Counted from the stretch's first letter, positions 19,905 to 30,606 are shown. The stretch: 61,832 nucleotides of DNA from Prochlorococcus sp. AG-402-K14 (GCA_003216815.1 QCIG01000008.1:1-61832); one strand, 5' to 3'. Translations and numbers: made by a program. The notes: a model not told the origin generated them from the letters alone.

Positions 19905-20696
19905 GTGATTTCATCTACTTCAGAAACAATATTATTGATTCAAGATCTTCATGCCAGTGTTGAGGATCAACAAATACTTCATGGAGTCAATCTTATAGTA
20001 AAAGAAGGAGAAATCCATGCAATCATGGGCCGTAATGGAAGTGGAAAAAGTACACTTTCAAAAGTTATTGCTGGGCATCCATCTTATAATGTTCTGTCGG
20101 GTTCCATCCAATTTAAAGGCACCAATATTCTTGAGCTAGCCCCTGAAGAAAGAGCAAGAATTGGGATTTTTCTTGGCTTTCAATACCCAGTAGAAATCCC
20201 TGGAGTTAGTAATTTAGAGTTCCTAAGGGTTGCCACTAATGCAAGAAGAAAAGAATTACTTAAAAGTGAATTAGATACTTTTGAATTCGAAGATCTAGTC
20301 AAAGAAAGATTAAAAATAGTAGAAATGGACCCGGCCTTTCTAGAAAGAAGTGTAAATGAGGGGTTTTCTGGTGGAGAGAAAAAACGTAACGAAATTCTTC
20401 AAATGGCTCTTCTAGAACCAGCCATATCAATACTCGATGAAACAGACTCAGGTCTTGATATTGATGCTCTCAGAATTGTTGCATCTGGGATCAATAAACT
20501 ATCAAAACCAAATTCGGCAACAATTTTAATAACACATTATCAAAGACTACTAAATGAAATTACTCCGGACTTTGTACACATCATGGCTGATGGGCAAATA
20601 ATAAAAACTGGCAACAAAGACCTCGCTGTTGAGCTTGAAAAATCAGGATATGACTTTATTGACAAAAATACTGAAGACAAGGAGATCGCAAAATGA
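19905..20696 (+). CDS. sufC: SUF complex ATPase SufC
   Basis: ABC-type ATPase driving the SufBCD scaffold. 263 residues. Walker [10 protein letters not shown] (about 43), the SufC-specific signature [14 protein letters not shown] (about 153) and Walker [12 protein letters not shown] (about 178), where the DET/DSGLD sequence is typical of SufC. I use the GTG start at 19905; no clear ribosome site is seen. 50 bases after sufB, and its stop overlaps the sufD ATG (ATGA). Confidence 0.97.
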   Translation: MISSTSETILLIQDLHASVEDQQILHGVNLIVKEGEIHAIMGRNGSGKSTLSKVIAGHPSYNVLSGSIQFKGTNILELAPEERARIGIFLGFQYPVEIPGVSNLEFLRVATNARRKELLKSELDTFEFEDLVKERLKIVEMDPAFLERSVNEGFSGGEKKRNEILQMALLEPAISILDETDSGLDIDALRIVASGINKLSKPNSATILITHYQRLLNEITPDFVHIMADGQIIKTGNKDLAVELEKSGYDFIDKNTEDKEIAK

Positions 20697-21940
20697 ACTC
20701 ATCGGCTATTTGCGAAGAATGGCTTAGCTCTCTTCCGCCTATGCAAGGTTATTTAAAAAAAGAACAATCAATAGGTAGACAATCACTCTTTGAACATGGT
20801 ATGCCATCCAATAAAGATGAAGCTTGGCGATTATGTAACTTCAATAGATTAAATAGTTTTTTATCATTACCAATAGTGATTAATAACAAAAACGTATCCT
20901 CAAAATTAAAATATATTCCAGAGAAGGACAAAGATAGAGAGAGAATTATAATTGATCCCAACGGTAATCCAGCTAAAAATATTATTCCAACTAATGGAAT
21001 CGAACAATTAAATGATAGAGAAATTGAAGAGAATCTTGGCAAAATAGTGAAATCAACCAATGTAAAAAATGACTTATCAGTAAGCCTTAATCAGGCATCA
21101 AGCTCAGAACTTTTAGCTTTAAAAGTAAAAAGTAATATGAAAGAATCATTAGAAATAGTAATTCCATCAATAGAAGGAAATTCAATCTCAACTAGAATCT
21201 TTCTACTTATAGAAGAGGGAGCAAAATTAGATCTTTTACAAGTTTTTCTTGGTAATACGAATTCAACACAAAACCATTTAATCGAAATCAAAGTTGAATC
21301 CAACGTGGAATTAACTCATGGGTTAATTTCTTTGGGTGAAGAGAAAAAATCCTCCTCAATTTGCACTTTAGCTGTGCAACAATCAGCAAATAGTAAATAT
21401 TCCCTTAATTCAATACATCATGGTTGGGATTATGCCCGATTCGAACCAAGAATAATTCAAAAAGAAGGAGATGCTTCCACCAATATCAAAGGGCTACAAG
21501 TAACTAAATCAAAAGAACAAATAGCCACACACTCTCAGATTAGGTTTGAAGGCCCAAATGGAAAGCTTGATCAATTACAAAAAGCCGTAGCTTCTGAATA
21601 TTCCCATAGCATATTTAATGGTTCGATTGAAGTTCCTCAGAAAGCGCAAAAAACAGAAGCTGCTCAACTAAGTAGAAATTTACTCCTTTCTAAACGCGCT
21701 AAAATAGATACAAAACCAGAGCTTGAAATAGTTGCTGATGATGTGAGGTGTACGCATGGAGCAACGGTAAGCCAACTGCAAGATGAAGAGCTATTTTATT
21801 TACTTAGTAGGGGTATTGATAATAAACATGCTAATTCATTATTATTACAAGGATATTATGATGAAGTTGTTTCAGACTTTCCTCAAAGCGCTTGGAAATG
21901 GAATTTCATTGAAAAGTTAATAAAAGATATAAACAAGTGA
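20693..21940 (+). CDS. sufD: SUF complex subunit SufD
   Basis: Paralogue of SufB and third part of the SufBCD scaffold. 415 residues. Its C-terminal half keeps the beta-helix repeats and the SufB/D ending ([40 protein letters not shown]). The N-terminal half is divergent and helical with the usual [12 protein letters not shown] motif. Overlaps sufC by 4 bases and sufS by 4 bases, so the operon is tightly coupled. Confidence 0.95.
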   Translation: MNSSAICEEWLSSLPPMQGYLKKEQSIGRQSLFEHGMPSNKDEAWRLCNFNRLNSFLSLPIVINNKNVSSKLKYIPEKDKDRERIIIDPNGNPAKNIIPTNGIEQLNDREIEENLGKIVKSTNVKNDLSVSLNQASSSELLALKVKSNMKESLEIVIPSIEGNSISTRIFLLIEEGAKLDLLQVFLGNTNSTQNHLIEIKVESNVELTHGLISLGEEKKSSSICTLAVQQSANSKYSLNSIHHGWDYARFEPRIIQKEGDASTNIKGLQVTKSKEQIATHSQIRFEGPNGKLDQLQKAVASEYSHSIFNGSIEVPQKAQKTEAAQLSRNLLLSKRAKIDTKPELEIVADDVRCTHGATVSQLQDEELFYLLSRGIDNKHANSLLLQGYYDEVVSDFPQSAWKWNFIEKLIKDINK

Positions 21941-23184
21941 AGCATTTAGTAGAAAAAATTGCTGAAAAATGTAGAAATGATTTTCCACTATTTAATGGTA
22001 ATAATAATAATTTAATATATTTAGATCATGCAGCTACTAGTCAAAAGCCAGAAGAAGTTATAAATTCATTAAAAAAATATTATAGCTTTCAAAACGCTAA
22101 TGTTCATAGAGGTGCACATCAACTCAGTGCAATCGCAACAGAGAAATTTGAAAATTCTAGGAAATTAACAGCAAATTTTATAAATAGTAATAATCAGAAA
22201 GAAATTATTTTCACTAGAAATGCTACAGAAGCTATTAATCTCGTAGCTTATACATGGGGGAATTATGCACTTAAAGAAGGCGACGAAATATTAATAAGTA
22301 TAATGGAGCACCATAGCAATATAGTTCCATGGCAATTAATAGCCAAGGCAAAGAAATGCAAGCTTATTTATATCAATATTAACAAGAATGGTGAATTAGA
22401 TCTTGATGATTTTAGAAAAAAATTGAGCAATAAAACTAAATTAGTAAGTCTTGTTCACGTAAGTAATACTCTAGGATGTTGCAATCCTATTGAAGAAATT
22501 TCTGATCTTGCACATCAGAAAGATAGCTTAGTGCTTTTAGATGCTTGCCAAAGTCTTGCTCACAAACCAATAGATATTAAACAACTAGGTATTGATTTTC
22601 TTGCGGGATCTTCCCATAAACTTTGCGGTCCTACTGGAATAGGTTTTTTATGGGGTAAAGAAGAAATTTTAGAAAAAATTCCTCCTTTTCTTGGTGGAGG
22701 AGAAATGATTCATGAAGTGTTTGAGGATCAAAGCACTTGGGCTGACTTACCGCATAAATTCGAAGCTGGTACTCCTGCTATAGGGGAAGCAATAGGTATG
22801 GGAACCGCACTGAATTACTTAAAATCAATTGGATTAAACGAAATACATAATTATGAGAAAGAATTAACAAAATATCTTTTTGAAAAATTAGAGGAAATTG
22901 ATAATTTAAAAATTCTTGGTCCTAGTCCATCAATTCAGCCTGATAGAGGACCACTAGCAACTTTCTACATACAAGGAATACATTCCAATGATATTGCAGA
23001 GCTACTCGATAACAGCAATATTTGCATCAGAAGCGGCCATCATTGCTGCCAACCACTCCATCGCTTTTACGGTATAAAAAGCACAGCTAGAGCAAGCTTG
23101 AGTTTTATATCTACTCCATCAGAAATTGATTCTCTTACCGAAGAATTAAAATCAATAATTTGTTTTTTAAAGAAAAATTCTTAA
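21937..23184 (+). CDS. sufS: Cysteine desulfurase SufS
   Basis: PLP enzyme supplying sulfur to the SUF scaffold by removing it from cysteine. 415 residues, group II desulfurase. LDHAATSQKP (about 29); NATEAINLVAY; PLP lysine in SSHKLCGPTGIGF (about 227); catalytic cysteine in CIRSGHHCCQP near residue 368. GTG start overlapping the sufD stop (GTGA). Ends by overlapping 4 bases of the convergent peptidase gene. sufE is not in the window. Confidence 0.95.
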   Translation: MKHLVEKIAEKCRNDFPLFNGNNNNLIYLDHAATSQKPEEVINSLKKYYSFQNANVHRGAHQLSAIATEKFENSRKLTANFINSNNQKEIIFTRNATEAINLVAYTWGNYALKEGDEILISIMEHHSNIVPWQLIAKAKKCKLIYININKNGELDLDDFRKKLSNKTKLVSLVHVSNTLGCCNPIEEISDLAHQKDSLVLLDACQSLAHKPIDIKQLGIDFLAGSSHKLCGPTGIGFLWGKEEILEKIPPFLGGGEMIHEVFEDQSTWADLPHKFEAGTPAIGEAIGMGTALNYLKSIGLNEIHNYEKELTKYLFEKLEEIDNLKILGPSPSIQPDRGPLATFYIQGIHSNDIAELLDNSNICIRSGHHCCQPLHRFYGIKSTARASLSFISTPSEIDSLTEELKSIICFLKKNS

Positions 23185-25112
23185 ATATTAAGATATTTTT
23201 TAAAAAAAGCCTCTGTCTTTCTCAATACATCAATTTTTATTTGACCATCCTTAAATCCATGACCTTCATTCTCAAATAAATTTATTTCCACAGGAATGTC
23301 ACGTTTTAATAATTCATTTTTAATTGCAATAGATTGGTCAGAGTGTATAACTTTATCTTTTAATCCATGAAAAAAAATCATAGGTGCATTAATTTTATAA
23401 GCATTTTGGCTTGGCGATCGTTTAATAAACTTTTCGCAATTTGATTTGATATCACCTATTAAATAATCCAAATAAAACTCTTCAAACCTATGGGTTGAAT
23501 TAGCCATACTGATGAGATCAGTCACAGCATATTTACATGCTGCGATATGAAAAATGTCAGTGGATATTAAACAACCCAAAGCTGTAAAACCAGATGCGCT
23601 ACTACCCATAATTGCTATGCAGTCCTTGTTAGCCTTACCTGATTTAATTAATGACTGAGCAGCATTAGTACAATCCTGAACATCAACTACCCCCCAATTT
23701 CCTTTTAAGCGATCTCTGTACTCCCTACCAAAACCAGAAGAGCCACCATAGTTAACATCAACTACCGCCCAACCTCTTGAAATCCAAAATTGCACCTCCA
23801 GATCCAATCCAGATCCAGCCATACCAGTAGGTCCACTATGACTTTTTACCAATAAAGGAGGTAAAGATAATTGACTATTCAGAGGTGGATAATACCAAGC
23901 ATGAACTTTGTCCTCATTGGATCCAATAAACCAAAAAGATTCACCAATACTGATTTTCTTTGGATCCAATTTAAAAGAAGAGGCAGGAGTATGATCCCAA
24001 CTTTTATCCAATAAATCTATTTCAAAAATCCCTTCACTAATTACTGAACCACTAGCAATAGCAACAAGTCGAGTTTGATACGCTTGAAGACAGGCGAAAT
24101 CGTTAAAAGGTTGATCAATAATTTGAATCGATCCATTTTTTTTAAATAAAGCCAAATTCCAAATTCCGTCCTTAGCAAAAGTCCCAACGACATCATCACC
24201 TACACATGAAAAGCTCGACATTCCAAGAACCCATTGGGGAAAAGCAATTTCAGCTTGAAGAGTCCATTGATTCTGAGAAATGGTAATTAATTTATTATCA
24301 TTATCAGTTTTAATCTGAGTAATATTCCACCATCCACTACTATCTTCAGCCACATAAAGATCCCCTTTTTCAGACCAAACAGGATTAAAAAATGATATTT
24401 TCCCATTAAACTTCAAAGATTCATTATTAAGAATTAGTATTTTGCAAAGATTGCCCTGCTCATTCAATTTGGCCAATTTTAATTCATTCGAATCCCAAGG
24501 CATTGAAGTTTTTTGCCACTCAATCCACGCCAACTTTCTATTTTTTGAATTCAATGAAAGGTAACCTAAAAAGCCCTTAGATGAATAAATAACTTTAGGT
24601 TTTTGATTAGTTTTTTCTAAAGAATAAGAAACTATATAATCTCTTCCTTCAAATTCCATAAGCCCAATCCAAATATTTTCTTCAAGGTCAATGACACCTC
24701 CTGCAAGAAAATGATTATGTTTTTTTGAAAGACAAAAGGATTGACTTTTTGGTTTTAATTGCAAAGAATAAGGGTTATTTTTTTGATTCTCGCAAGACCA
24801 AGATCTCATCCATAAGCAATTATCAGAATTATCAATCCAAGTTAATGTCAGATCAAGTCCATTAAAGGTGGCTGTTAAAGGTGCTCCACCATAACCATGT
24901 AGTTTTGTCCTCAAATCAATTGGATAAGGTGTTAACTCCTGAGGTGAAAATTCTTTATCTCTCCAAGGTCTAATTAAAGCTGTGGTCCTTCCCTTTTCGT
25001 TTGGTCTTTGTTCTAACCATAAAACCCAGTCATCTATTATTCGAGGCTCTTTAAATATGGGAACTTCACCATAGACTTTTTCAGCATCCAACATTTGCAT
25101 TGATTGATTCAT
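23181..25112 (-). CDS. S9-family serine peptidase (prolyl oligopeptidase/acylaminoacyl type)
   Basis: 643 residues. N-terminal ~380 residues form a WD/beta-propeller-like region; the C-terminal alpha/beta hydrolase holds the triad. Nucleophile Ser in MGSSASGFTALG (about 506), Asp in GLKDKVIHSDQS (about 589) and His in ENEGHGFKDG (about 622). GGSSGFGREYRDRLKGNWG just before is characteristic of S9 peptidases. Cytoplasmic (no signal peptide). Acts on peptides or acylated N-termini; exact substrate unknown. Convergent with sufS. Confidence 0.9.
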   Translation of the reverse strand: MNQSMQMLDAEKVYGEVPIFKEPRIIDDWVLWLEQRPNEKGRTTALIRPWRDKEFSPQELTPYPIDLRTKLHGYGGAPLTATFNGLDLTLTWIDNSDNCLWMRSWSCENQKNNPYSLQLKPKSQSFCLSKKHNHFLAGGVIDLEENIWIGLMEFEGRDYIVSYSLEKTNQKPKVIYSSKGFLGYLSLNSKNRKLAWIEWQKTSMPWDSNELKLAKLNEQGNLCKILILNNESLKFNGKISFFNPVWSEKGDLYVAEDSSGWWNITQIKTDNDNKLITISQNQWTLQAEIAFPQWVLGMSSFSCVGDDVVGTFAKDGIWNLALFKKNGSIQIIDQPFNDFACLQAYQTRLVAIASGSVISEGIFEIDLLDKSWDHTPASSFKLDPKKISIGESFWFIGSNEDKVHAWYYPPLNSQLSLPPLLVKSHSGPTGMAGSGLDLEVQFWISRGWAVVDVNYGGSSGFGREYRDRLKGNWGVVDVQDCTNAAQSLIKSGKANKDCIAIMGSSASGFTALGCLISTDIFHIAACKYAVTDLISMANSTHRFEEFYLDYLIGDIKSNCEKFIKRSPSQNAYKINAPMIFFHGLKDKVIHSDQSIAIKNELLKRDIPVEINLFENEGHGFKDGQIKIDVLRKTEAFFKKYLNI

Positions 25113-25195
25113 CTTTGATGTTGAGAGTCAATGATTAATTCACTCATAGAACTTAAAACAAAGTAAAGTATAAATGTTGTTGTCATGAGACTCCT

Positions 25196-25804
25196 TTGGC
25201 TGGCAGTTTTGCTCAACTTGCAAAAAATGCAGAAAAAAATAAGCCTTCAATTTCAGTTTCGAAAGAAGCTGTCAAAAAACCCCCATTGACTGTATATAAG
25301 CTTGGACATGAAGCACTAAGAACTCCAGCCAATCGTATCGGTAAAGTTGATGACTCCATCAGAGAGCTAGTTAAAAATATGCTCATAACTATGTATTCTG
25401 CCAAAGGAATTGGTTTGGCAGCACCCCAAGTCGGTATACAAAAAAGGCTATTGGTTATTGATCTGAATTTTGAAGACCCAAATGCGCCCCCAAATGTTTT
25501 TATAAACCCTGAGATAATCTCATTTAGTGCAAGCTTAGATACTTATGAAGAAGGTTGTCTAAGTATCCCTGGTGTTTACCTAAATGTTTTAAGACCTGCC
25601 TCAATCAAATTAAGTTATAGAGATGAAATGGGGAGACCAAAAAAAATGAATGCAGATGGTCTTATGGCAAGATGTATTCAGCATGAAATAGATCATCTAA
25701 ATGGTGTGTGTTTTGTAGATAAAGTCACTGATGAAGATGAACTCAAAAAACAATTAAATGAAAATAATTTTAAGCACAGTGATGTTTTAAAAACAATAAA
25801 TTGA
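25196..25804 (+). CDS. def: Peptide deformylase
   Basis: Removes the formyl group from new proteins. 202 residues. Three signature motifs: GIGLAAPQVG (about 73), EGCLSIPG (about 120, metal Cys) and QHEIDHLNG (about 162, HExxH). I accept the TTG start at 25196 because the MAGSFAQLAKNAEK N-terminus matches the extended form seen in marine cyanobacteria; the nearby ATG at 25185 is out of frame. Divergent from the S9 peptidase. Confidence 0.95.
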   Translation: MAGSFAQLAKNAEKNKPSISVSKEAVKKPPLTVYKLGHEALRTPANRIGKVDDSIRELVKNMLITMYSAKGIGLAAPQVGIQKRLLVIDLNFEDPNAPPNVFINPEIISFSASLDTYEEGCLSIPGVYLNVLRPASIKLSYRDEMGRPKKMNADGLMARCIQHEIDHLNGVCFVDKVTDEDELKKQLNENNFKHSDVLKTIN

Positions 25805-25873
25805 AAAATTACTATCATTTAAAACCATAAAGAATCGAATTAGATTCATATTATTCATCCTTCTCTAAATTAA

Positions 25874-26209
25874 ATGACAACAATTTTCGATAAGATACTC
25901 AGTGGTGAAATACCTTGTGATGAGGTTTTTAGCGATGAAAGATGCCTAGCTTTTAAAGATATAGAGCCCCAAGCACCTACTCACATTTTAATAATTCCTA
26001 GAAAACCTATTCAAAGTCTTAAACAAATAAAAGAAGAAGATAAAGAATTATTGGGTCACTTACTTCTCAAAGGAACTGAAATTGCTAATGACACGGGTTT
26101 AGAGAGTTGGAGAACTATTATCAATACAGGAGAGGAAGCAGGTCAAACAGTATTCCACTTACATATTCATATTATCGGGGGAAGGAAATTAAATTGGCCG
26201 CCAGGATAA
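25874..26209 (+). CDS. HIT-family nucleotide hydrolase/transferase (Hint type)
   Basis: 111 residues, the full length of a Hint/HinT protein. Opens TTIFDKILSGEIPCDEV and ends with the histidine triad HLHIHIIGG (about 96). Hydrolyses purine nucleotide phosphoramidates. Cytoplasmic. 69 bases after def, same strand. Confidence 0.94.
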   Translation: MTTIFDKILSGEIPCDEVFSDERCLAFKDIEPQAPTHILIIPRKPIQSLKQIKEEDKELLGHLLLKGTEIANDTGLESWRTIINTGEEAGQTVFHLHIHIIGGRKLNWPPG

Positions 26210-26321
26210 ATCAATTTTCATAATTCATTGGTCTTCAATCAGCACGATTGCCTTACTGGTTAGTTAATGACTCATCTCCACCCATGAATGCGCTATAAAC
26301 ATCTGTAATTAAAAATTATCA

Positions 26322-26603
26322 ATGGATTCCAATTCTGCTGCAAATAAAAAAGGCTTTATTTCTCAAGTTAATTCAAATTTACAAGACTTTTGGTCAAAGC
26401 TCAGTGATTCACAGAAATCAAGCTTAAAGAAAATTTGGTCTATTTTAACCTACAAATGGCAATGGCAAATCATTTTGAATGCTCCTTTTTTAGTGATTTG
26501 GATTTTAGATCAAAAAATTCCTGCAGTTCATTCTTTCGATATGCAGCTAATTTCTTTACTTCCAATACCAATGACAATAAAAACATTTTTAGGTTTTAGC
26601 TAA
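26322..26603 (+). CDS. Small membrane-anchored hypothetical protein
   Basis: 93 residues. A polar, helical N-terminal half (SNLQDFWSKLSDSQKSSLKK) is followed by a hydrophobic hairpin around WQIILNAPFLVIWILD (about 48-63) and a short hydrophobic end (ISLLPIPMTIKTFLGF). No known domain. It lies 118 bases before the ABC protein in the same direction and might be part of its transcript. Confidence 0.6.
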   Translation: MDSNSAANKKGFISQVNSNLQDFWSKLSDSQKSSLKKIWSILTYKWQWQIILNAPFLVIWILDQKIPAVHSFDMQLISLLPIPMTIKTFLGFS

Positions 26604-26721
26604 TATAAACCATTTAGATTTTCTTTACCCATTAAAAAAACAAGCAAAACTTTAACTTTAAAAAATTTAGCTAGCCTTAGTACTAATTATTTAATCCTTG
26701 ATTTTGTAATAATCAATTAAT

Positions 26722-28710
26722 ATGACCTCATCAATTTCTAAAGCAAAAAAAGGACTAGTAAGCCAACTAATTAAGTTAAGAAAGCTTACTCAGCCATATT
26801 TTCTGCCCTATACAAAAAATAATGGCTGGCTATTTGTCTATTTATTAATAGCACTATTATTTTGCGTAGGTGGAACTGTTCTGTTTTTATTAACAGGTTT
26901 AATGAGCCTGTTCTCCAATTTAGCTCCCGACATAACAAACCAATTTTTAGGAGGAGTTCAAAATTCCTTAAAGATTATTTGGAATGGTCCTTCAGGAATA
27001 ATAATTTCATCCTTATTTGCCCTAGGAATTTTTTCCTTTATCTCAATTCGTGCGCAATTAAGACAAAGGAGATGGCTTCCATGGCTTTTATTAGGATTAA
27101 TTATATTGATGTTATTGTCTGTCAATGGAATTAACGCTGGTATTACTTTTCTTGTAAGAGACATTACTAACGCATTAATACAAAAAGATGAAAATGAGAG
27201 TTATAAAAACCTATGGATTCTAGGAATATGTTTCATCGCAGCTCTTCCAATTAGAAGCTTTCAATTTTATTTTTCAGCAAAGCTTCAACTTTTGTGGCGA
27301 GAATGGTTATCTAAGACCCTAATAACAGACTATTTAGATGACAGAACTTATTATATATTAAATCCAAATGATGAATCTGAAACAAATATCGATAATCCTG
27401 ATCAAAGAATTACTGAAGATGCAAGAGATTTTACTGCACAAACAATAGATCTTTCTCTAAATATCTTTGATTCTTTATTAGTATTTTCATTAAATATTTT
27501 TATTTTGTTAAGTATAAGCAAAGAGTTAACGCTTGCGCTAATAATTTATGCCACATTAGTTTCATCACTTCTTTTATTTGCAAGTAGAAAACTTTTTAAA
27601 TTGAATTATGATCAATTAAGATATGAGGCTGATTTTCGTTATGGTCTTGTCCATGTCAGAAACAATGCAGAATCAATTGCTTTTTACTCTGGGGAAAATC
27701 AAGAAGAAAAAGAAGTTAGTAGAAGACTAAAGTCTGTAGTTGATAATTTTAATCTTTTAATAATATGGGAAGCATTATTAAGAGTTTTACAACGTTCTGG
27801 TATTTATGGAAGTGTCTTCATTCCTTTTATCATTCTTGCAGGTCCAATTCTTAGCGGACAAATGGACTATGGAAGTTTTCAACAAGCCAATTTGAATTAT
27901 AACCTTCTCGAAGGTTCATTGTTTTTTATTATTTATAAAATAGAAGCTTTAGCTAGATTTTCAGCATCCATAGGGAGATTAGAAGGTTTTCAATCAAATA
28001 TGAATGAGGTCAAAGATAATCAAAATGATGATTTTAAAGTAGAAATTAAAACTAGCGATTCGATTATTCTCAAAGACGTAAGTATTAAAACCCCTGGAAA
28101 TGAGAATTTCCTAATTAATAATTTAAATCTAAGTCTAGAGACTGGTCAAAGCTTACTAGTAGTAGGACCCTCGGGTTGTGGGAAGACATCACTACTTAGA
28201 GCTATTAGTGGTCTTTGGGCAATACAATCTGGCGAGATAGAAACACCTGCAAAAGGAGATTTACTTTTCATTCCACAAAAACCATATATGACTCTTGGGT
28301 CTTTGAGAGAACAACTTTGTTACCCATTAGATAAAAATAGATTCAGTGACGATCATTTAAAAGCCGTTTTAGAAGAAGTAAAACTTCCTCAAATTATCCA
28401 AAGATATCCGGACCTAAATATCAAACAAGATTGGCAAAGACTTTTATCACTTGGAGAGCAACAAAGACTTGCCTTTGCAAGACTTTTACTGAATTCACCT
28501 AAATATGTTGTTTTAGATGAAGCAACAAGTGCACTAGATGTAATTACAGAAAAACATCTTTATGAACTTCTTCACCAACGTGAGATGGCTTGCATTAGCG
28601 TTGGTCACAGGCCAAGCTTAAAGAACTATCATGAAACTGTTCTTGAAATCAAAGAGGACAAAGACTGGCGATTATTGCCAGCTGAAAGTTACACGTTTAA
28701 TGAGAACTAG
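26722..28710 (+). CDS. SbmA/BacA-like ABC transporter (fused permease and ATPase)
   Basis: 662 residues. N-terminal ~430 residues have six or so membrane helices of the ABC_membrane_2 type (DYLDDRTYYILN is typical, as in ABCD/SbmA/BacA). The ATPase domain follows with Walker A GPSGCGKTS (about 480), signature LSLGEQQRL (about 578) and Walker B YVVLDEATSALD (about 595). Members move vitamin B12, peptides or very-long-chain acyl groups; substrate here unknown. A homodimer in the plasma or thylakoid membrane is expected. Followed after 9 bases by a high-light-inducible gene. Confidence 0.88.
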   Translation: MTSSISKAKKGLVSQLIKLRKLTQPYFLPYTKNNGWLFVYLLIALLFCVGGTVLFLLTGLMSLFSNLAPDITNQFLGGVQNSLKIIWNGPSGIIISSLFALGIFSFISIRAQLRQRRWLPWLLLGLIILMLLSVNGINAGITFLVRDITNALIQKDENESYKNLWILGICFIAALPIRSFQFYFSAKLQLLWREWLSKTLITDYLDDRTYYILNPNDESETNIDNPDQRITEDARDFTAQTIDLSLNIFDSLLVFSLNIFILLSISKELTLALIIYATLVSSLLLFASRKLFKLNYDQLRYEADFRYGLVHVRNNAESIAFYSGENQEEKEVSRRLKSVVDNFNLLIIWEALLRVLQRSGIYGSVFIPFIILAGPILSGQMDYGSFQQANLNYNLLEGSLFFIIYKIEALARFSASIGRLEGFQSNMNEVKDNQNDDFKVEIKTSDSIILKDVSIKTPGNENFLINNLNLSLETGQSLLVVGPSGCGKTSLLRAISGLWAIQSGEIETPAKGDLLFIPQKPYMTLGSLREQLCYPLDKNRFSDDHLKAVLEEVKLPQIIQRYPDLNIKQDWQRLLSLGEQQRLAFARLLLNSPKYVVLDEATSALDVITEKHLYELLHQREMACISVGHRPSLKNYHETVLEIKEDKDWRLLPAESYTFNEN

Positions 28711-28719
28711 CTTATTTCT

Positions 28720-28962
28720 ATGAACTCAAATACTGAAAAAACCCTAGATAATCAGTCAATTTTGCAGGAGGAAACTGATTCCGAAATTAAAAATCTTAGT
28801 ACAAGTGCAACCACTACTGATATTCCAGAATTTGGATGGAGTGGTTATGCAGAGAGAATAAATGGAAGATTTGCAATGATTGGACTAGTTGCAGTTCTAC
28901 TTATTGAAGCGCTAAGTAAAATATCCTTTTTGGAATGGGCTGGGATAATTACTAGACAATAA
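28720..28962 (+). CDS. High-light-inducible protein (Hli/Scp, one-helix chlorophyll-binding)
   Basis: 80 residues. The single membrane helix carries the chlorophyll a/b-binding motif AERINGRFAMIGLVAVLLIE (about 45-64). A polar N-terminal extension rich in Ser/Thr/Glu precedes it. Hli proteins protect photosystems and bind chlorophyll under light or nutrient stress. It follows the ABC gene by 9 bases and converges on ycf66, next to psbX, a photosynthesis-flavoured cluster. Confidence 0.95.
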   Translation: MNSNTEKTLDNQSILQEETDSEIKNLSTSATTTDIPEFGWSGYAERINGRFAMIGLVAVLLIEALSKISFLEWAGIITRQ

Positions 28963-28975
28963 AATAATCTTTGGA

Positions 28976-29944
28976 TTAATCATCAAATCTTGAACTATTA
29001 TCTCTAGGTCTGGATTTTCTAGTAGAGGATGAATAAGAACTTTTAGAAGAAGGTCTTTGATTGGCATTATTTGAACCAGAATTGTTAGATTGTCTTCTAC
29101 TGGTCCTTTGAATTCCCTTTTCAGCTTTAGTAAAGGCCGCATCTTCAATAATATTTTTATTTTTAGAAGTTCTATTAGATCCTTGGGAAGGTCTAGAAAG
29201 ATTATCAGTGTTTAATCTTGAAGATGATTGTTGAGGTGAACTAGAAGAGGCATTTCTTCTTCGAGTTGATGTTTGTCCACTAGCTAAAGGACGGGAGCCT
29301 CTTCTCGTTTCTTCACGGCTTGTTCTCCTATCTCCAAAACTTGAGGAAGTATCTAAAGAAGATTCTGCATTATTAAATCTTTCCATTCTCCTGTTTCTTT
29401 CATTTCCTCGTGAATTAATTTCTGAGGAACTTCTATTTCTTGGCCTTCTACTTACAGCTTGCTCTGGGATTGCAGCCCTTGAAGGTCGTCGTCCATAATT
29501 TTCATCATCTGAATAATCTTCTTGATAATTTTCTCTACCTGAAAACCTTCTATTTATTGGCTGAGATTCATCAAATCTGTCATAACCCATCTCAGGGCCA
29601 GCATCAGACAAACCTCCTCTGGAAGATCTTGGCAACTCAGGCTCGTCATCAAAATATGAAGATCTTCGAGCTTGATCAGTTGCAATACCTCTTAATCGAA
29701 CGCTCTCATAGGCAAAGAAAACAGTTGTACCTGCAAGTAAAAACTGTCCAAACTGAAGAATGGGATCTAAACGCCATCCTTGAAAAAAAAGTATTCCACC
29801 ACATAAGAGGCCAATAGCGGCAAAGAAAACATCGTAATCTCTTGCCAAAGCTGGCTTAAAAGACCTAAGAAAATATAAGCCAGCTCCGCATACAGCAAGA
29901 ACTATGCCTACAATGCTGGCCCAATTTAGACTGGCATTGACCAA
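28976..29944 (-). CDS. ycf66: Ycf66-family membrane protein with long low-complexity tail
   Basis: 322 residues. Residues 1-90 hold three hydrophobic helices with the Ycf66 pattern (SIVGIVLAVCGAGLYFLRSF, DYDVFFAAIGLLCGGILFFQ, FGQFLLAGTTVFFAYESVRL). The rest is a hydrophilic, Ser/Arg/Asn-rich tail (repeated SRR, RRxSR, SSSP patterns) that is probably disordered. Ycf66 is a plastid/cyanobacterial protein of unclear function, presumed thylakoid-associated. Confidence 0.88.
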   Translation of the reverse strand: MVNASLNWASIVGIVLAVCGAGLYFLRSFKPALARDYDVFFAAIGLLCGGILFFQGWRLDPILQFGQFLLAGTTVFFAYESVRLRGIATDQARRSSYFDDEPELPRSSRGGLSDAGPEMGYDRFDESQPINRRFSGRENYQEDYSDDENYGRRPSRAAIPEQAVSRRPRNRSSSEINSRGNERNRRMERFNNAESSLDTSSSFGDRRTSREETRRGSRPLASGQTSTRRRNASSSSPQQSSSRLNTDNLSRPSQGSNRTSKNKNIIEDAAFTKAEKGIQRTSRRQSNNSGSNNANQRPSSKSSYSSSTRKSRPRDNSSRFDD

Positions 29945-30033
29945 ATTTGCCCTCTGAAATAAAGATTACAAGGTTGTAAAACAACCTTTATTAAATCAGT
30001 CTATGACAAAATTAGGTAATTACTAGCGCCAAC

Positions 30034-30201
30034 CTATCTCACGGCATCTTTTTGACTAACCCAAATCAAAGCAGCCGCCGCAGGTGCAACTACTAAAGCG
30101 CCAGCAGCAAGAAAACTGCCTATCATTCCAACAGCAGAACTTGTAGCAGCCTCACCAGAAACTCCAGCACTGAGGAACAAATTTAACAAATGAAAAGCCA
30201 T
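30034..30201 (-). CDS. psbX: Photosystem II protein PsbX
   Basis: 55 residues from ATG 30201 (an upstream TTG adds five). One membrane helix with the family sequence [20 protein letters not shown] followed by [12 protein letters not shown]. PsbX is a small peripheral subunit near the QB/cytochrome b559 side of photosystem II. Upstream of ycf66 on the same strand. Confidence 0.9.
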   Translation of the reverse strand: MAFHLLNLFLSAGVSGEAATSSAVGMIGSFLAAGALVVAPAAAALIWVSQKDAVR

Positions 30202-30241
30202 TTCAGCTAATTCCAATACGACATCGAGGTAATCTTACGAA

Positions 30242-30589
30242 ATGAGGGATGATTTATACCATCTATTCAATAATGCTTTGAGCTTTGTGATGCCTCTGTT
30301 AATTAAAAGCCTTCCAACCCTGCATTTTTTAATGGGTTTTTTAATTGGTGCTCTGACCCTTGCATTCCTTCTCAGAATTATTTTAACTTGGTATCCAAAA
30401 ATAGATTTAAGAACTGGTTTTTGGCCAATCATCTTTTTACCAACAGAACCTGTTCTAGTAGCCACTCGAAAAATTGTTGCACCAATAGGAGGGGTGGATG
30501 TAACTCCTATTATTTGGGTAGGTCTCTTAAGTCTGTTTCGCGAATTATTTCTTGGTCAACAAGGTTTACTAACACAAATTATTTTTTGA
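30242..30589 (+). CDS. YggT/Ycf19-family membrane protein
   Basis: 115 residues. Two hydrophobic segments with the YGGT pattern: FLMGFLIGALTLAFLLRIIL then TWYPKI, and PIIFLPTEPVLVATRKIVAP then PIGGVDVTPIIWVGLLSL. Relatives are linked to thylakoid organisation and cell division in cyanobacteria. Divergent from psbX, 40 bp apart; convergent with accC. Confidence 0.9.
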   Translation: MRDDLYHLFNNALSFVMPLLIKSLPTLHFLMGFLIGALTLAFLLRIILTWYPKIDLRTGFWPIIFLPTEPVLVATRKIVAPIGGVDVTPIIWVGLLSLFRELFLGQQGLLTQIIF

Positions 30590-30606
30590 TCTTTAGGACT
30601 ATTGAT